Assembly: GCF_003390925.1 (NCBI RefSeq)
Contig: NZ_QUBS01000010.1
Span: 1-64,000, forward strand
Direction: 5' to 3'
Length of the DNA: 64,000 bases
Source: Trinickia diaoshuihuensis
GTDB lineage: Bacteria > Pseudomonadota > Gammaproteobacteria > Burkholderiales > Burkholderiaceae
Shown one piece after another: positions 1 through 7,974 of this stretch (positions within the stretch are counted from its first letter, which is position 1; every line of letters starts with the position of its first letter). The notes under the pieces were generated by a model. That model was not told the origin of the DNA and searched no databases. It saw nothing but the letters and a program-made list of their open reading frames with translations. Both the position numbers and the translations under genes were made by a program.

Positions 1-378
1 CGTGCCGTAACCGGTGCGCGTGAAGAAAGCCGGAATGCCGGCGCCGCCCGCGCGCAGCTTTTCCGCAAGCGTGCCTTGCGGCGTGAACTCGAGCTCGAGT
101 TCGCCCGACAGGTACTGGCGCTCAAACTCCTTGTTCTCGCCGACGTACGACGAGATCATCTTCTTGATTTGGCGCGTTTCGAGCAACAGCCCGAGGCCGA
201 AACCGTCGACGCCCGCGTTGTTGCTGATACACGTGATGCCCTTGACGCCCGTCTCGCGCAAAGCCGCGATCAACGCTTCGGGGATGCCGCACAGCCCGAA
301 GCCGCCGATTGCAAAGGTTTGTCCGTCCTTGACAATGTCGGCAAGCGCGCCTGTCGCGCTGGGGTGAAGCTTGCTCAT
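1..378 (-). CDS. scoA: 3-oxoacid CoA-transferase subunit A (partial, C-terminus cut by window edge)
   Basis: The 126 N-terminal residues read like succinyl-CoA:3-ketoacid CoA-transferase alpha subunits. They include the glycine-rich CoA-binding loop [12 protein letters not shown] at about residues 22-33 and the following [15 protein letters not shown] segment. The enzyme moves CoA from succinyl-CoA to acetoacetate or another 3-oxoacid; the beta subunit should lie just outside the window. Start: ATG at 376-378 with GGAGGGCAACGC directly upstream. The family is about 230 residues, so roughly 45 percent is missing here. It lies 79 bp downstream of the flavin monooxygenase on the same strand, so the two may be cotranscribed. 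Confidence 0.9.
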   Translation of the reverse strand, partial: MSKLHPSATGALADIVKDGQTFAIGGFGLCGIPEALIAALRETGVKGITCISNNAGVDGFGLGLLLETRQIKKMISSYVGENKEFERQYLSGELELEFTPQGTLAEKLRAGGAGIPAFFTRTGYGT

Positions 379-457
379 GCGTTGCCCTCCGGTAGGTCCG
401 CCCCTGTGCGGCGGACTCGTTATTGGTCTGACGCAGCGGTTACATGACGGCTGCGGA

Positions 458-2137
458 TCACGCTAGCGCGACGCTATCCTCGGCGGGTACGCCGGCGGGT
501 GCGGATTCGAATACAAACCCCTCGTAGTCGCGCGCGATAATGCCGTCGCACACATCGATATAGGCGCTGAAACCCTCCAAATCGAGCAGCACCACGCGTG
601 GCTTGCCCGGCACGTTCGCGCCCACGTACCACGAGTTGCTTTCGTGTATCAGCGTTTTTGCCGCGATGGCTTGGATCCGCTCGGTCCACGCGTCCTGCGC
701 GGCGTGGGTCGGCTCGACGATACCCGCGCCGCCGCCGTTCCGTGATCGCGTAATGAGCCGCATGACGAGATCGATCTGATGTTCATCGCACGGGATGGCG
801 CTGCTCAGCGACGCCGTGCTGCCGGGGCCCGCGACGTTGAACAGGTTCGGGAAATCGGCCGACATCAGCCCCAGATAGGTTTTCGGGCCATCTTGCCAGG
901 CCGCCCGCAGCGATTGCCCCCGCCGCCCGCGAATATCGATATTGAGCAGCGCACCCGTCACGGCGTCGAACCCCGTGGCGAATACGATGACGTCGAGTTC
1001 GATCTCGCGTCCGCCCACGCGGATGCCGCGTTCGGTAATCGTCTCGATCGGCGTCTCCTGCAAATCGACGAGTGTGACGTTGTCGCGATTGAAGGTTTCG
1101 AAGTAGCCGCTGTCGGCACACAGGCGCTTTGTCAGAATGGGGTGATTACGCGGCGTGAGCTTCTCTGCGACGGCCGGGTTCACGACCTTTTCCCGTATCT
1201 TGGCGCGCACGAACTCAGCCAAAGTCTCGTTGGCCTCCTTGCTCGTCATCAAGTCCGGATAGCAGGTATAGAGGCACAGCCCACCCGCTTGCCAACGCGC
1301 TTCGAATTCACTGAGACGCTCCTCGGCCGATACGGCGAGCGCCGAAGTCGTGAGCGGGAGACGCGGCTCGCCGCCGACGAGCACGAAGCCGCCCGGCGAC
1401 CGCCATTGCATGCGGCGCAGTTGCTCATAGCCGGCTTTCATGCGCTTCTCGTAGTCCAGGTCCATCGGGCGATTGCGTAGCGGAATGCTGTAATTGGGCG
1501 TGCGCTGAAAGACCGTCAAATGAGCGGCGACTTGTGCGGCGACGGGTGTGAATTGGATCGCCGACGATCCGGTACCGATCACGCCAATGCGCTTGCCGGC
1601 CAGTTCGACGGGCTCATGCGGCCAGCGCGACGTGAAATAGCAATCGCCGCGGAAGCTGCCGTATCCGGGAATATCGGGAACCTTAGGCGCCGACAGGCAT
1701 CCGGTAGCCATGACGCAAAAGCGAGCGCGATACGTTTGTCCGGTCTGCGTCGCGATGGCCCATTGGCCGCGTGCCTCGTCGTATACCGCCGAGTCAATAC
1801 GAGTGCCGAGCTGGATGTGCGGGTAAAGCTCGAAGCGCTGCGCCACGTGTTCGAAGTACCGCAACAACTCCGGCTGCGATGCGTAGCGTTCGGTCCAATG
1901 CCATTCCTGTTCGAGCTCCGGCGAAAACGAATACGAATATTCGAAGCTCTCGATATCGACGCGTGCCCCCGGGTAGCGATTCCAATACCACGTACCGCCG
2001 ATTCCGTCGGCCGCATCGAAGAGTCGCGCCGATAAGCCGGCTTGCTTTGCCCTATGCAGCATGTACAAGCCTGCCACGCCTGCACCGACAATGATCACGT
2101 CGAAGGCGTCTTGCTGCTTTTGTGCGATCGCCTGCAT
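458..2137 (-). CDS. FAD-dependent monooxygenase, Baeyer-Villiger (cyclohexanone/steroid monooxygenase) type
   Basis: 559 residues. Order of motifs: FAD Rossmann fold ([11 protein letters not shown], about residues 15-25), the BVMO signature [15 protein letters not shown] (about 46-60), a fingerprint-like stretch at 162-173, then the NADP Rossmann fold [11 protein letters not shown] (about 190-200). Known members insert oxygen next to ketones using NADPH and FAD. Here the fingerprint reads [12 protein letters not shown]: the normally conserved His (residue 168) is Phe, so catalytic behaviour is uncertain. I use ATG at 2135-2137, which has AGAGGATCGAAT upstream; the frame stays open further upstream but that extension looks non-coding. 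Sits between an MFS transporter and the CoA-transferase on one strand, which suggests ketone or ester catabolism. Confidence 0.88.
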   Translation of the reverse strand: MQAIAQKQQDAFDVIIVGAGVAGLYMLHRAKQAGLSARLFDAADGIGGTWYWNRYPGARVDIESFEYSYSFSPELEQEWHWTERYASQPELLRYFEHVAQRFELYPHIQLGTRIDSAVYDEARGQWAIATQTGQTYRARFCVMATGCLSAPKVPDIPGYGSFRGDCYFTSRWPHEPVELAGKRIGVIGTGSSAIQFTPVAAQVAAHLTVFQRTPNYSIPLRNRPMDLDYEKRMKAGYEQLRRMQWRSPGGFVLVGGEPRLPLTTSALAVSAEERLSEFEARWQAGGLCLYTCYPDLMTSKEANETLAEFVRAKIREKVVNPAVAEKLTPRNHPILTKRLCADSGYFETFNRDNVTLVDLQETPIETITERGIRVGGREIELDVIVFATGFDAVTGALLNIDIRGRRGQSLRAAWQDGPKTYLGLMSADFPNLFNVAGPGSTASLSSAIPCDEHQIDLVMRLITRSRNGGGAGIVEPTHAAQDAWTERIQAIAAKTLIHESNSWYVGANVPGKPRVVLLDLEGFSAYIDVCDGIIARDYEGFVFESAPAGVPAEDSVALA

Positions 2138-2342
2138 ATTCGATCCTCTATTCGTGACTGGTTTGGGTACTGCCGTTGAAAGAAAGGCGGGAACCTTCCG
2201 TTCAATGCTGAAGCTGCCGGGACGAGGCGCCGCGGCGCACGGACGACACGAGCCCGCCCCGCGCGGCGGGGCCGCGCAGATCGTGACGCATTGATGCGTT
2301 GGGATGCCGATGTGAGATGTTGTGAGGGACTGCGATGCGGCG

Positions 2343-3605
2343 CTATTCGTAGACGCGCGATCCGACGGCAACCGCGGGTATCGACCACTTGCGGCCGTAG
2401 GCGACCATCATCAGGAAGCTGAGGATGAAGCTCAGGCCACCCACCATCAAAAGGCCCAACTCCCCGAGCACCGGCAGCAGATTCGTGAGGAAGCCCGTCA
2501 CGACCCATGCAATGGCCATCACAGAGCCCGCGACGCCGAGCGCCCATCCTTGACGATCTTCAGTGACAGCGTCCGAGTAGGCCGTGTACATCGTCGTGTA
2601 AGCGACCATATCGAAGCATCCGACGATCATGCCCAACCCCCACAGCATGCCTTCGTGCGGCAGTAGCGCGGAGAGCACCTGGGCGATGCCGGCGATGAGC
2701 AGGCCGGTCTTGGCGATCTCGATTACGCCCCAGACCTTCAGCATCAAACGTACGATCACCATCAAGCCGAAGACGAAACAAATGCCGATCAGCCCGCTGA
2801 ACAAGCCCAACTGCGAACTCGTGTACTGAAACTTCGTTTGCAAAACGAGCATGATCGTCTGCAAGTAGAGGCCATAACCGACCTGCATCAGAAAGAAGAC
2901 AATCGAGAGGAAGGCGACGCGGCGGTGCTTGCCGGCTTCGTAGATGATGCGCAGCGGCAGCAGCAGATCGATCCGCGTGGCGCCTTTCGGTGCGACGGCA
3001 TTGCGATAGAACCCGTATGTCCATAGCCCGCAGACCACCGACAACACCGCCACGAGCAGGAACGGCGTGCCGTAGTTGAAGAACGGTGCGATCGTCCGGT
3101 CCGAGGTCACGCCGCCGAGTACGGGGCCGACGATGACCCCGGCGCTGAACGCCATCGACATGATGCTCATGTTGTAGGCTTTGGTTTCGGGCGTGCTCAT
3201 ATCCGCGATCGCGGCTTGCGCAATACCTTGGCAACCGGCCATCAGCCCGCTCAGTCCACGGCCGATGAGCAGCAAGGCAATGCTTGGCACGAGTGCGCCC
3301 AGTGCCATCAGAAGATAGCTGAGTGCGAGACCGAACACGCAAAGCAGCAGAATCTTTCTTCTGCCGTAGCCGTCCGACAACTCACCCATCAGTGAAGAGC
3401 CGAAGAACATACAAAACGGATATACGCCATAGCCGAGACCCAAATAGAAATTACGGATATGGGGATCGGTACCTGGACCGATGATGCCGGAATGCGGATC
3501 GGAAAAGATGGCGGCCATGATGGGATAGACAAGACCGAATCCCATTGCATCGATCGCGATCGCCAGCAGACAGGGGCCCAACAACTTCAGATTGAGCTTT
3601 GACAT
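2343..3605 (-). CDS. MFS transporter (TetA-like drug/metabolite antiporter group)
   Basis: 420 residues of strongly hydrophobic sequence fitting twelve transmembrane helices, with the MFS motif A region GELSDGYGRRKILL after helix 2 and a motif C-like stretch (AGVIVGPVLGG) in helix 5. Resembles proton-driven exporters of the TetA/YfcJ kind; the cargo cannot be deduced. It starts at ATG 3603-3605 and ends 205 bp before the monooxygenase on the same strand, so it may export or import that enzyme's substrate. A palindrome (GTTACG-TGGT-CGTAAC, 3621-3636) sits 16 bp upstream of the start codon. Confidence 0.85.
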   Translation of the reverse strand: MSKLNLKLLGPCLLAIAIDAMGFGLVYPIMAAIFSDPHSGIIGPGTDPHIRNFYLGLGYGVYPFCMFFGSSLMGELSDGYGRRKILLLCVFGLALSYLLMALGALVPSIALLLIGRGLSGLMAGCQGIAQAAIADMSTPETKAYNMSIMSMAFSAGVIVGPVLGGVTSDRTIAPFFNYGTPFLLVAVLSVVCGLWTYGFYRNAVAPKGATRIDLLLPLRIIYEAGKHRRVAFLSIVFFLMQVGYGLYLQTIMLVLQTKFQYTSSQLGLFSGLIGICFVFGLMVIVRLMLKVWGVIEIAKTGLLIAGIAQVLSALLPHEGMLWGLGMIVGCFDMVAYTTMYTAYSDAVTEDRQGWALGVAGSVMAIAWVVTGFLTNLLPVLGELGLLMVGGLSFILSFLMMVAYGRKWSIPAVAVGSRVYE

Positions 3606-3620
3606 TTGCGCCCTCGATTG

Positions 3621-3636
3621 GTTACGTGGTCGTAAC
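3621..3636. promoter_or_regulatory. Palindrome upstream of the MFS gene, candidate operator
   Basis: GTTACG-TGGT-CGTAAC is a perfect 6-bp inverted repeat lying 16-31 bp upstream of the MFS start codon, where a repressor would block transcription. The rest of the 249-bp gap (3606-3854) shows no convincing gene. The binding regulator is unknown and is not encoded next door. Confidence 0.35.
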
Positions 3637-3854
3637 GTTAGCCGATGCGCATTTATGCGAGTAGGTTTGCTGCGTCGATTAAACCTATCGGACTTACTGA
3701 TGAGTGAGCGAGGTATGTCCGCCTCGCCCCCGGTATCGTGCGTTTTCAGGCGGAAGCACGACCCGCGCTTCGCGCGAACGATGCAAGTACGGCTGTTAAG
3801 TTTGGTAGGGATAAGCGTTTAATGCCATCGCCATGGCATGCATCGTTCTCGCTC

Positions 3855-4280
3855 TCACTTAGCGAACAACATGTCGAGGTTGCCGAACGATTTGAATTCG
3901 AGCGCGTTTCCGCTTGGATCCAGAAAGAACATCGTGGCCTGTTCACCCGGCTCGCCCTTGAAGCGGATATATGGTTCGATCACGAATGTCACTCCGGCAG
4001 CCTTGAGCTTATCGGCCAGTGCCGTCCATTGCGGCATGGTCAGGATCGCGCCGAAATGGCGGACCGGCACACCGTGGCCATCGACTGCGTTGGTCGTGCT
4101 GACGCCCGTTTCCTCCGGCGCAAGATGCGCGACGATCTGATGGCCATATAGGTTGAAATCGACCCATTCGGCCGAGCTACGGCCTTCCGGACAACCGAGT
4201 AAGCCGCCGTAGAATGCGCGCGCGGCATCGAGGCTATGTACCGGAAACGCGATGTGGAACGGTAGCAGCGGAGTATTCAT
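3855..4280 (-). CDS. VOC-superfamily protein (glyoxalase/bleomycin-resistance/dioxygenase fold)
   Basis: 141 residues. Two beta-alpha-beta-beta-beta modules are visible, with likely metal ligands His9 (PFHIAFPV), a His in [10 protein letters not shown] and the C-terminal Glu of GNALEFKSF. The motif [13 protein letters not shown] is typical of the family. Members bind a divalent metal and act as lyases, dioxygenases or antibiotic-binding proteins; this one cannot be assigned. Start taken at ATG 4278-4280 with GGAAGCTCGTTC upstream; a longer open frame to 4328 lacks family similarity. Monocistronic, with the first DUF4148 cassette divergent. Confidence 0.85.
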   Translation of the reverse strand: MNTPLLPFHIAFPVHSLDAARAFYGGLLGCPEGRSSAEWVDFNLYGHQIVAHLAPEETGVSTTNAVDGHGVPVRHFGAILTMPQWTALADKLKAAGVTFVIEPYIRFKGEPGEQATMFFLDPSGNALEFKSFGNLDMLFAK

Positions 4281-4392
4281 GAACGAGCTTCCAAGCGTTG
4301 AAGGGACCGGACGCGCGAGGTCACGCACCGCGAAGACATGTTACACATGATCAAATTCGATGCGACGTCGCAGCGCGATTATGAACAAAAAC

Positions 4393-4518
4393 GCAACGAT
4401 GATTTATCAAACTAGGTATTAACCCTAGGACCTCCAATCACTACACTGCAGTCATCGGTTCACGCAACGAACTCGATGCAAACAGCAGGTACCACAAACA
4501 ATCTTGGAGGTAGTAATC
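4393..4518 (+). repeat. Upstream region of DUF4148 cassette, copy 1 (repeated at 7849-7974)
   Basis: These 126 bp match 7849-7974 without any gap; by eye there are 9 differences, clustered in two short patches. Conserved parts include TTTATCAAACTAGG, an interrupted dyad CTAGG-N7-CCTAG (4412-4428), and the ribosome site CTTGGAGGTAGTAATC. Such conservation of non-coding DNA points to a shared promoter/operator and leader. Confidence 0.85.
4412..4428. promoter_or_regulatory. CTAGG-N7-CCTAG dyad, candidate operator of DUF4148 gene 1
   Basis: CTAGGTATTAACCCTAG has 5-bp inverted arms around a 7-bp centre and sits about 90 bp before the start codon. The same arrangement (centre CGTTAAC) occurs at 7868-7884 before copy 2. 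Spacing and symmetry fit a dimeric activator site; its regulator is unknown. Confidence 0.45.
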
Positions 4519-4827
4519 ATGAAATCGCTCGTTCAATCCGTCGTCATCGCCGCCGCTCTTGCCGCTCCCGTGGCCGTGTTCGCCCAATCGAACGCATCGG
4601 TCACGCGTGACCAAGTGAAGGCTGAACTGATTCAGTACAAGCAAGCGGGTGGCCGCACGAATTTCAGTAACGATCCGCACTATCCGGAAGACGCCCAACT
4701 CACGCAAGCTCGTGTGAATGCGCAAAACGGCAACAATGAAGGCTACGGCGGCGTGCAAACGGGTTCGTCGGCCTCGGGTGCGCCCGTGAAGGCCGACGGC
4801 GTAAAGCCGACCTTCTTCGGACAGTAA
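4519..4827 (+). CDS. DUF4148 secreted small protein, copy 1
   Basis: 102 residues. A Sec signal peptide (KSLVQSVVIAAALAAPVAVFA, cleavage before QS) is followed by the DUF4148 pattern: LTRxQVKAEL-like helix, GGRTNFSNDPHYPEDAQ, and an Ala/Gln/Asn-rich segment. DUF4148 proteins are short exported proteins abundant in Burkholderiales; their function is unknown. Start is ATG 4519 with GGAGG 8 bases upstream, not the in-frame ATG 15 bp earlier, which would place the ribosome site inside the gene. A close paralogue lies at 7975-8283, including its flanks. Confidence 0.88.
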   Translation: MKSLVQSVVIAAALAAPVAVFAQSNASVTRDQVKAELIQYKQAGGRTNFSNDPHYPEDAQLTQARVNAQNGNNEGYGGVQTGSSASGAPVKADGVKPTFFGQ

Positions 4828-4910
4828 TTCGGAGATCGACGCATCACGGCCGGCAACGCCCAAAGGCGGGCCGGCCCGCGTAAAACAGCTTCGCTGACTC
4901 GAATCGAATT

Positions 4911-4941
4911 CGGCTTGCGTCGCCGTCGCGACGGCAAGCCG
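4911..4941 (+). terminator. Hairpin after DUF4148 gene 1
   Basis: CGGCTTGC (4911-4918) pairs with GCAAGCCG (4934-4941), with an inner GTCGC/GCGAC stem. Followed by TTCTCG rather than a full T-run, so a weak terminator. It corresponds to the stronger hairpin after copy 2. Confidence 0.5.
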
Positions 4942-4981
4942 TTCTCGCATCGATACCTCCGCCGCCGAGCATCGGCGGTTT

Positions 4982-5013
4982 CGCCTGGCCCTTTATTCGG
5001 CCGGGCGCTTTTT
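4982..5013 (+). terminator. Rho-independent terminator
   Basis: CGCCTGGCC (4982-4990), loop CTTTATTC, GGCCGGGCG (4999-5007), then CTTTTT. A nine-pair stem with one G-T wobble plus a T-tract reads on the plus strand and would end the DUF4148 transcript before the convergent GST gene. Confidence 0.75.
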
Positions 5014-5051
5014 CCCGGTATTCCCTTTTTGGGTGTGGCAACGGCCACCGC

Positions 5052-5714
5052 TCAGTCGAGCGCGCGCATGAAGTCGGGCATCGAGCTGCCGATCGAGGCG
5101 AGGTACCTTGCCATGGTACCGGCGACCTTCCGCACGGCCGGACGCGAACTCATGCGATCGCGCCACGCGAGCAAATTAGGCGTGTCGGCAGTCATCGGCG
5201 CCCCCTTGCGCGCACCGAACAATTGCGCCATGTAAAAGGCGATATCCGCATACGAATAGGTCCCCGCCAAAAACGCTTGGCTGCCAAGCGCTTGCTCCAT
5301 GCGTCGATAGAATTGAGTTGCGGCCTCGCACGCGCGCCGCGCTGCCGGGTGATCGGGACTGTCTTCGAGCGCCATCAGCCGGATGACGTGCGGAAAGTAA
5401 ATCTCATCGCTACAGTGCTCGAGTTGGCGCGCTCTCGCACGCGCCTTGGTATCCGCCGGCCACAGCGCGGGGTCCGGCTTCAAGTCCTCTAGATACTCGA
5501 ATATTTGCGTCGAGTCGAAAATCTCCAAGTCCGCGTCGATCAATACGGGCACCTGGCGCTTCGGATTGACGCGCAGCACGTCGGGATGCTTCGGTTCATA
5601 CCCTCGCATCTGATCGAACGGCGCCATCACCAATTCGAACTCGATGCCTTTCTCGTGGGCGGCGATCTCCACCTTCGCACCGAACATGCTGAGCGGGCCC
5701 GATATGATTTTCAT
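5052..5714 (-). CDS. Glutathione S-transferase family protein
   Basis: 220 residues. The N-terminal thioredoxin-like domain (about 1-80) carries the cis-Pro region NPKRQVPVLI and the G-site acidic-Ser pair FDSTQIFEYLED; the all-alpha C-terminal domain contains the N-capping-like segment TYSYADIAFYMAQ. Enzymes of this fold conjugate or reduce electrophiles with glutathione. Start: ATG 5712-5714 (MKIISGP); an ATG two codons earlier is possible. Divergent from the WYL regulator, which probably controls it through the TGACA palindrome between them. Confidence 0.87.
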   Translation of the reverse strand: MKIISGPLSMFGAKVEIAAHEKGIEFELVMAPFDQMRGYEPKHPDVLRVNPKRQVPVLIDADLEIFDSTQIFEYLEDLKPDPALWPADTKARARARQLEHCSDEIYFPHVIRLMALEDSPDHPAARRACEAATQFYRRMEQALGSQAFLAGTYSYADIAFYMAQLFGARKGAPMTADTPNLLAWRDRMSSRPAVRKVAGTMARYLASIGSSMPDFMRALD

Positions 5715-5766
5715 AAGCATCCGATTGAGGCAATGAGCGATACGGCGAATAATAGGCCGCCTAACC

Positions 5767-5781
5767 TGACACCTTTTGTCA
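5767..5781. promoter_or_regulatory. TGACA-N5-TGTCA palindrome between GST and WYL regulator
   Basis: TGACACCTTTTGTCA lies in the 91-bp divergent region, 25 bp before the regulator start. This symmetry and position suit an operator for the adjacent HTH-WYL protein acting on both promoters. Confidence 0.5.
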
Positions 5782-5805
5782 TGTATTCGTGAAGGCCTCT
5801 TGCCT

Positions 5806-6780
5806 ATGAAAGCCAGCCGCCTGTTGTCCATCATGATGATGCTGCAAACGCGCGGGCGGATGACGGCGCCGGCTTTGGCCGAAGCGCTGGAGGTTTCCGA
5901 GCGCACGATCTTGCGCGACATCGATCAGCTCTCCACGGCGGGCGTACCCATCTGGGGAGACCGGGGGCGCAACGGCGGATTTCAGCTACGAGAACGTTGG
6001 AGCACCGATCTCACCGGGCTCACCGAAGCCGAGGCGCAGGCGCTCTTTTTAGCGGGTCTGCCGGGGCCCGCAACGGAGCTCGGGCTCGATGCGATGGCCA
6101 CTTCGGCCCGGCTCAAAGTCATTGCCAGTCTGCCCGCCGAATCTCGCGAGCAAGCGGATCGCGTCGCGAGCCGTTTGCACGTCGACATGGTGGATTGGTA
6201 CCAAGCGCAGGAAACGCCGGCATTCCTTCGCGAAGCGGCCGATGCGGTGTGGGGCGCCTATCGCATCGAAGTGACGTATGAAAGCTGGCGCGGGTTATCG
6301 CACCGCGCACTCGAACCGCTAGGCCTAGTCCTGAAGGGCGGCGCTTGGTATTTGGTCGCAAAGGTAGTGGGCAAGCCCGACCCATCGACGTTCCGCCTCG
6401 CGAACATCCATGAATTGAAACGCTCTAGCCGCCGCTTCAAGCGGCCGTCACGCTTCGATCTCGCCAAGCACTGGCGCGCCGCGATGGTGAAATACGAGGC
6501 CGAACTCTACCGCATGACCGCGCACATCGCGGTATCGCCGCGCGGCGAGCGTTGGTTGGCGAATGCTCGCGTCAAAACCGCTCCGCTGCCGAGCGATGAC
6601 TCCCGCATCGATACACCGCCGGGATGGAAAACGTTGATTATGCCGATCGAATCGATCGACCAGGGTGTCCGCAAGCTGCTGGCCTACGGCGCCGAAGTGA
6701 AAATCGTCGGCCCGCAAGCGCTGAAAGATCGATTCATTGTGGAGCTATCGCGGTTGCAGACCCTGTACGAGCAGGCGTGA
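5806..6780 (+). CDS. HTH-WYL domain transcriptional regulator (YafY/DeoR-like)
   Basis: 324 residues. The N-terminal winged helix (about 1-55: LLSIMMMLQTRGRMTAPALA followed by EVSERTILRDIDQL) is the HTH_11 type. The WYL domain follows at about 150-215, with EPLGLVLKGGAWYLVAK; a C-terminal WCX-like extension ends near 320. WYL domains sense small ligands or nucleic acids. Start at ATG 5806 (MKASRLLS); the upstream in-frame ATG at 5776 overlaps the presumed operator. Its last 47 bp overlap the 3' end of the convergent aminopeptidase gene. Confidence 0.85.
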   Translation: MKASRLLSIMMMLQTRGRMTAPALAEALEVSERTILRDIDQLSTAGVPIWGDRGRNGGFQLRERWSTDLTGLTEAEAQALFLAGLPGPATELGLDAMATSARLKVIASLPAESREQADRVASRLHVDMVDWYQAQETPAFLREAADAVWGAYRIEVTYESWRGLSHRALEPLGLVLKGGAWYLVAKVVGKPDPSTFRLANIHELKRSSRRFKRPSRFDLAKHWRAAMVKYEAELYRMTAHIAVSPRGERWLANARVKTAPLPSDDSRIDTPPGWKTLIMPIESIDQGVRKLLAYGAEVKIVGPQALKDRFIVELSRLQTLYEQA

Positions 6781-7540
6781 TCGCGTTTTCGTCGGGCCGT
6801 AACGTTAAAACGCGGACACCGTTTCGCGTGACGGCCACCGTATGCTCGAATTGCGCGGAAAGCCGGCCATCGCGCGTCACGACCGTCCAGCCGTCGGCTT
6901 CGGTCCGCACGGCATGACGCCCTTGGTTGATCATGGGCTCGATCGTGAACACCATGCCTTCACGCAGCGTCAAGCCGGTTCGCGGCCTACCCCAATGCAG
7001 CACCTCGGGAGGCTCGTGCATCTCCCGCCCGATACCGTGACCGCAATATTCCCTAACGACCGAATAGCCATGTCTGCGCGCATGCCGCTCGATCGCGTAG
7101 CCCACATCGCCAAGCGTCGCGCCCGGACGCACGGCTTTGATGCCCTTCCACATGGCTTCGTAAGTCACTTGTACAAGGTCCCTTGCCAGCGGTGACACTT
7201 CGCCCACGAGGTAGGTCTTGCTCGAGTCGGCGATATAACCGCCCTTCTCCAACGTGATATCGAAGTTGACGATATCGCCGCTTTGCAGGATCTCCGCGGT
7301 GGAAGGCACCCCATGACACACCACGTTGTTGCGAGACGAGTTCAATGCGTACGCAAACCCGTATTGCCCTTTGCTTGCAGGGCGCGCCTGGAGTTCATCG
7401 ACGATGTAGCGATCGACCAGATCGTTCACTTGCATCGTCGACATACCGGCCAAACTCAATCGATCCAAATAGGCGAATACATCGGCCAGCAACCGGCCTG
7501 AATGCGCCATCAATTCGATCTCTTCGGGGCGCTTGGTCAT
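6734..7540 (-). CDS. map: Type I methionine aminopeptidase (M24A), second-copy type
   Basis: 268 residues, close to the usual length. Removes the initiator Met from nascent proteins. The metal ligands of the pita-bread fold are all visible: the two Asp of NFDITLEKGGYIADSS, His of GHGIGREMHEPP, Glu of FTIEPM and Glu of SAQFEHTV, plus the substrate His in VVCHGVP. ATG 7538-7540 overlaps the stop of the ParD-like gene as ATGA, so translation is coupled. The housekeeping map gene normally sits with rpsB; this is probably an extra copy with a specialised job. Confidence 0.9.
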   Translation of the reverse strand: MTKRPEEIELMAHSGRLLADVFAYLDRLSLAGMSTMQVNDLVDRYIVDELQARPASKGQYGFAYALNSSRNNVVCHGVPSTAEILQSGDIVNFDITLEKGGYIADSSKTYLVGEVSPLARDLVQVTYEAMWKGIKAVRPGATLGDVGYAIERHARRHGYSVVREYCGHGIGREMHEPPEVLHWGRPRTGLTLREGMVFTIEPMINQGRHAVRTEADGWTVVTRDGRLSAQFEHTVAVTRNGVRVLTLRPDENAITPARTGSATAIAPQ

Positions 7541-7749
7541 GCGGCCGCCGCCTTGACGGGTTGCGCCGTCACCCCCGCCGCGCGCAGCTCTTTTGCCACG
7601 ATCTCGTTGAAGGTTTGCGTCGGATTCATTTCGCACAACATGCCGATCTTGATCCAAAACGCCGCCTGCGCGTTGATGGAACGGCACGACACCACGCTGG
7701 CCTTGCGTATCTGGTCGTGCAATTCGTCGTCGATGTTCACGATCCCCAT
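7537..7749 (-). CDS. ParD-like ribbon-helix-helix protein
   Basis: 70 residues: MGIVNIDDELHDQIRKAS (beta strand and first helix), then SCRSINAQAAFWIKIGMLCE (second helix), matching the ParD_like family rather than classical ParD. Such proteins are DNA-binding, often antitoxin-related. The stop codon overlaps the aminopeptidase start (ATGA), and no ParE toxin is present. The promoter region holds a short palindrome at 7773-7787. Assignment of the fold is fairly firm; the role is open. Confidence 0.8.
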   Translation of the reverse strand: MGIVNIDDELHDQIRKASVVSCRSINAQAAFWIKIGMLCEMNPTQTFNEIVAKELRAAGVTAQPVKAAAA

Positions 7750-7772
7750 GCGATCTCCGGATATATGAAACG

Positions 7773-7787
7773 TATATGGATCATATA
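7773..7787. promoter_or_regulatory. TATATG-GAT-CATATA palindrome before the ParD-like gene
   Basis: A perfect 6-bp inverted repeat with 3-bp centre, 24 bp upstream of the start codon and just beside another TATAT half-site (7761-7766). The AT-rich repeats stand out in GC-rich DNA and suit autoregulation by the ribbon-helix-helix protein. Confidence 0.5.
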
Positions 7788-7848
7788 GTCGAAGGCGCAA
7801 CGCTGCAAGCGGCGCCTGCGGCCGGGGGGCGAGATTGTGAACGGATTT

Positions 7849-7974
7849 GCAACGATGATTTATCAAACTAGGCGTTAACCCTAGGACTCGAAATCACTAC
7901 ACTTCAGTCATCGGTTCTCGCAACGAACTCGATACAAACAGCAGGTACCACAAACAATCTTGGAGGTAGTAATC
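7849..7974 (+). repeat. Upstream region of DUF4148 cassette, copy 2
   Basis: Partner of 4393-4518, offset exactly 3456 bp. It keeps the CTAGG-N7-CCTAG dyad (7868-7884) and the complete leader from about 7935 to the start codon almost unchanged. Confidence 0.85.
7868..7884. promoter_or_regulatory. CTAGG-N7-CCTAG dyad, candidate operator of DUF4148 gene 2
   Basis: CTAGGCGTTAACCCTAG. Same arms and spacing as at 4412-4428 with two changes confined to the centre, which supports selection on the arms. Confidence 0.45.

Noticed and set aside
779-1480. 233-codon open frame opposite the flavin monooxygenase
   Set aside because: Arg/Gln-rich composition typical of antisense frames in GC-rich genes; lies entirely within a well-supported CDS.
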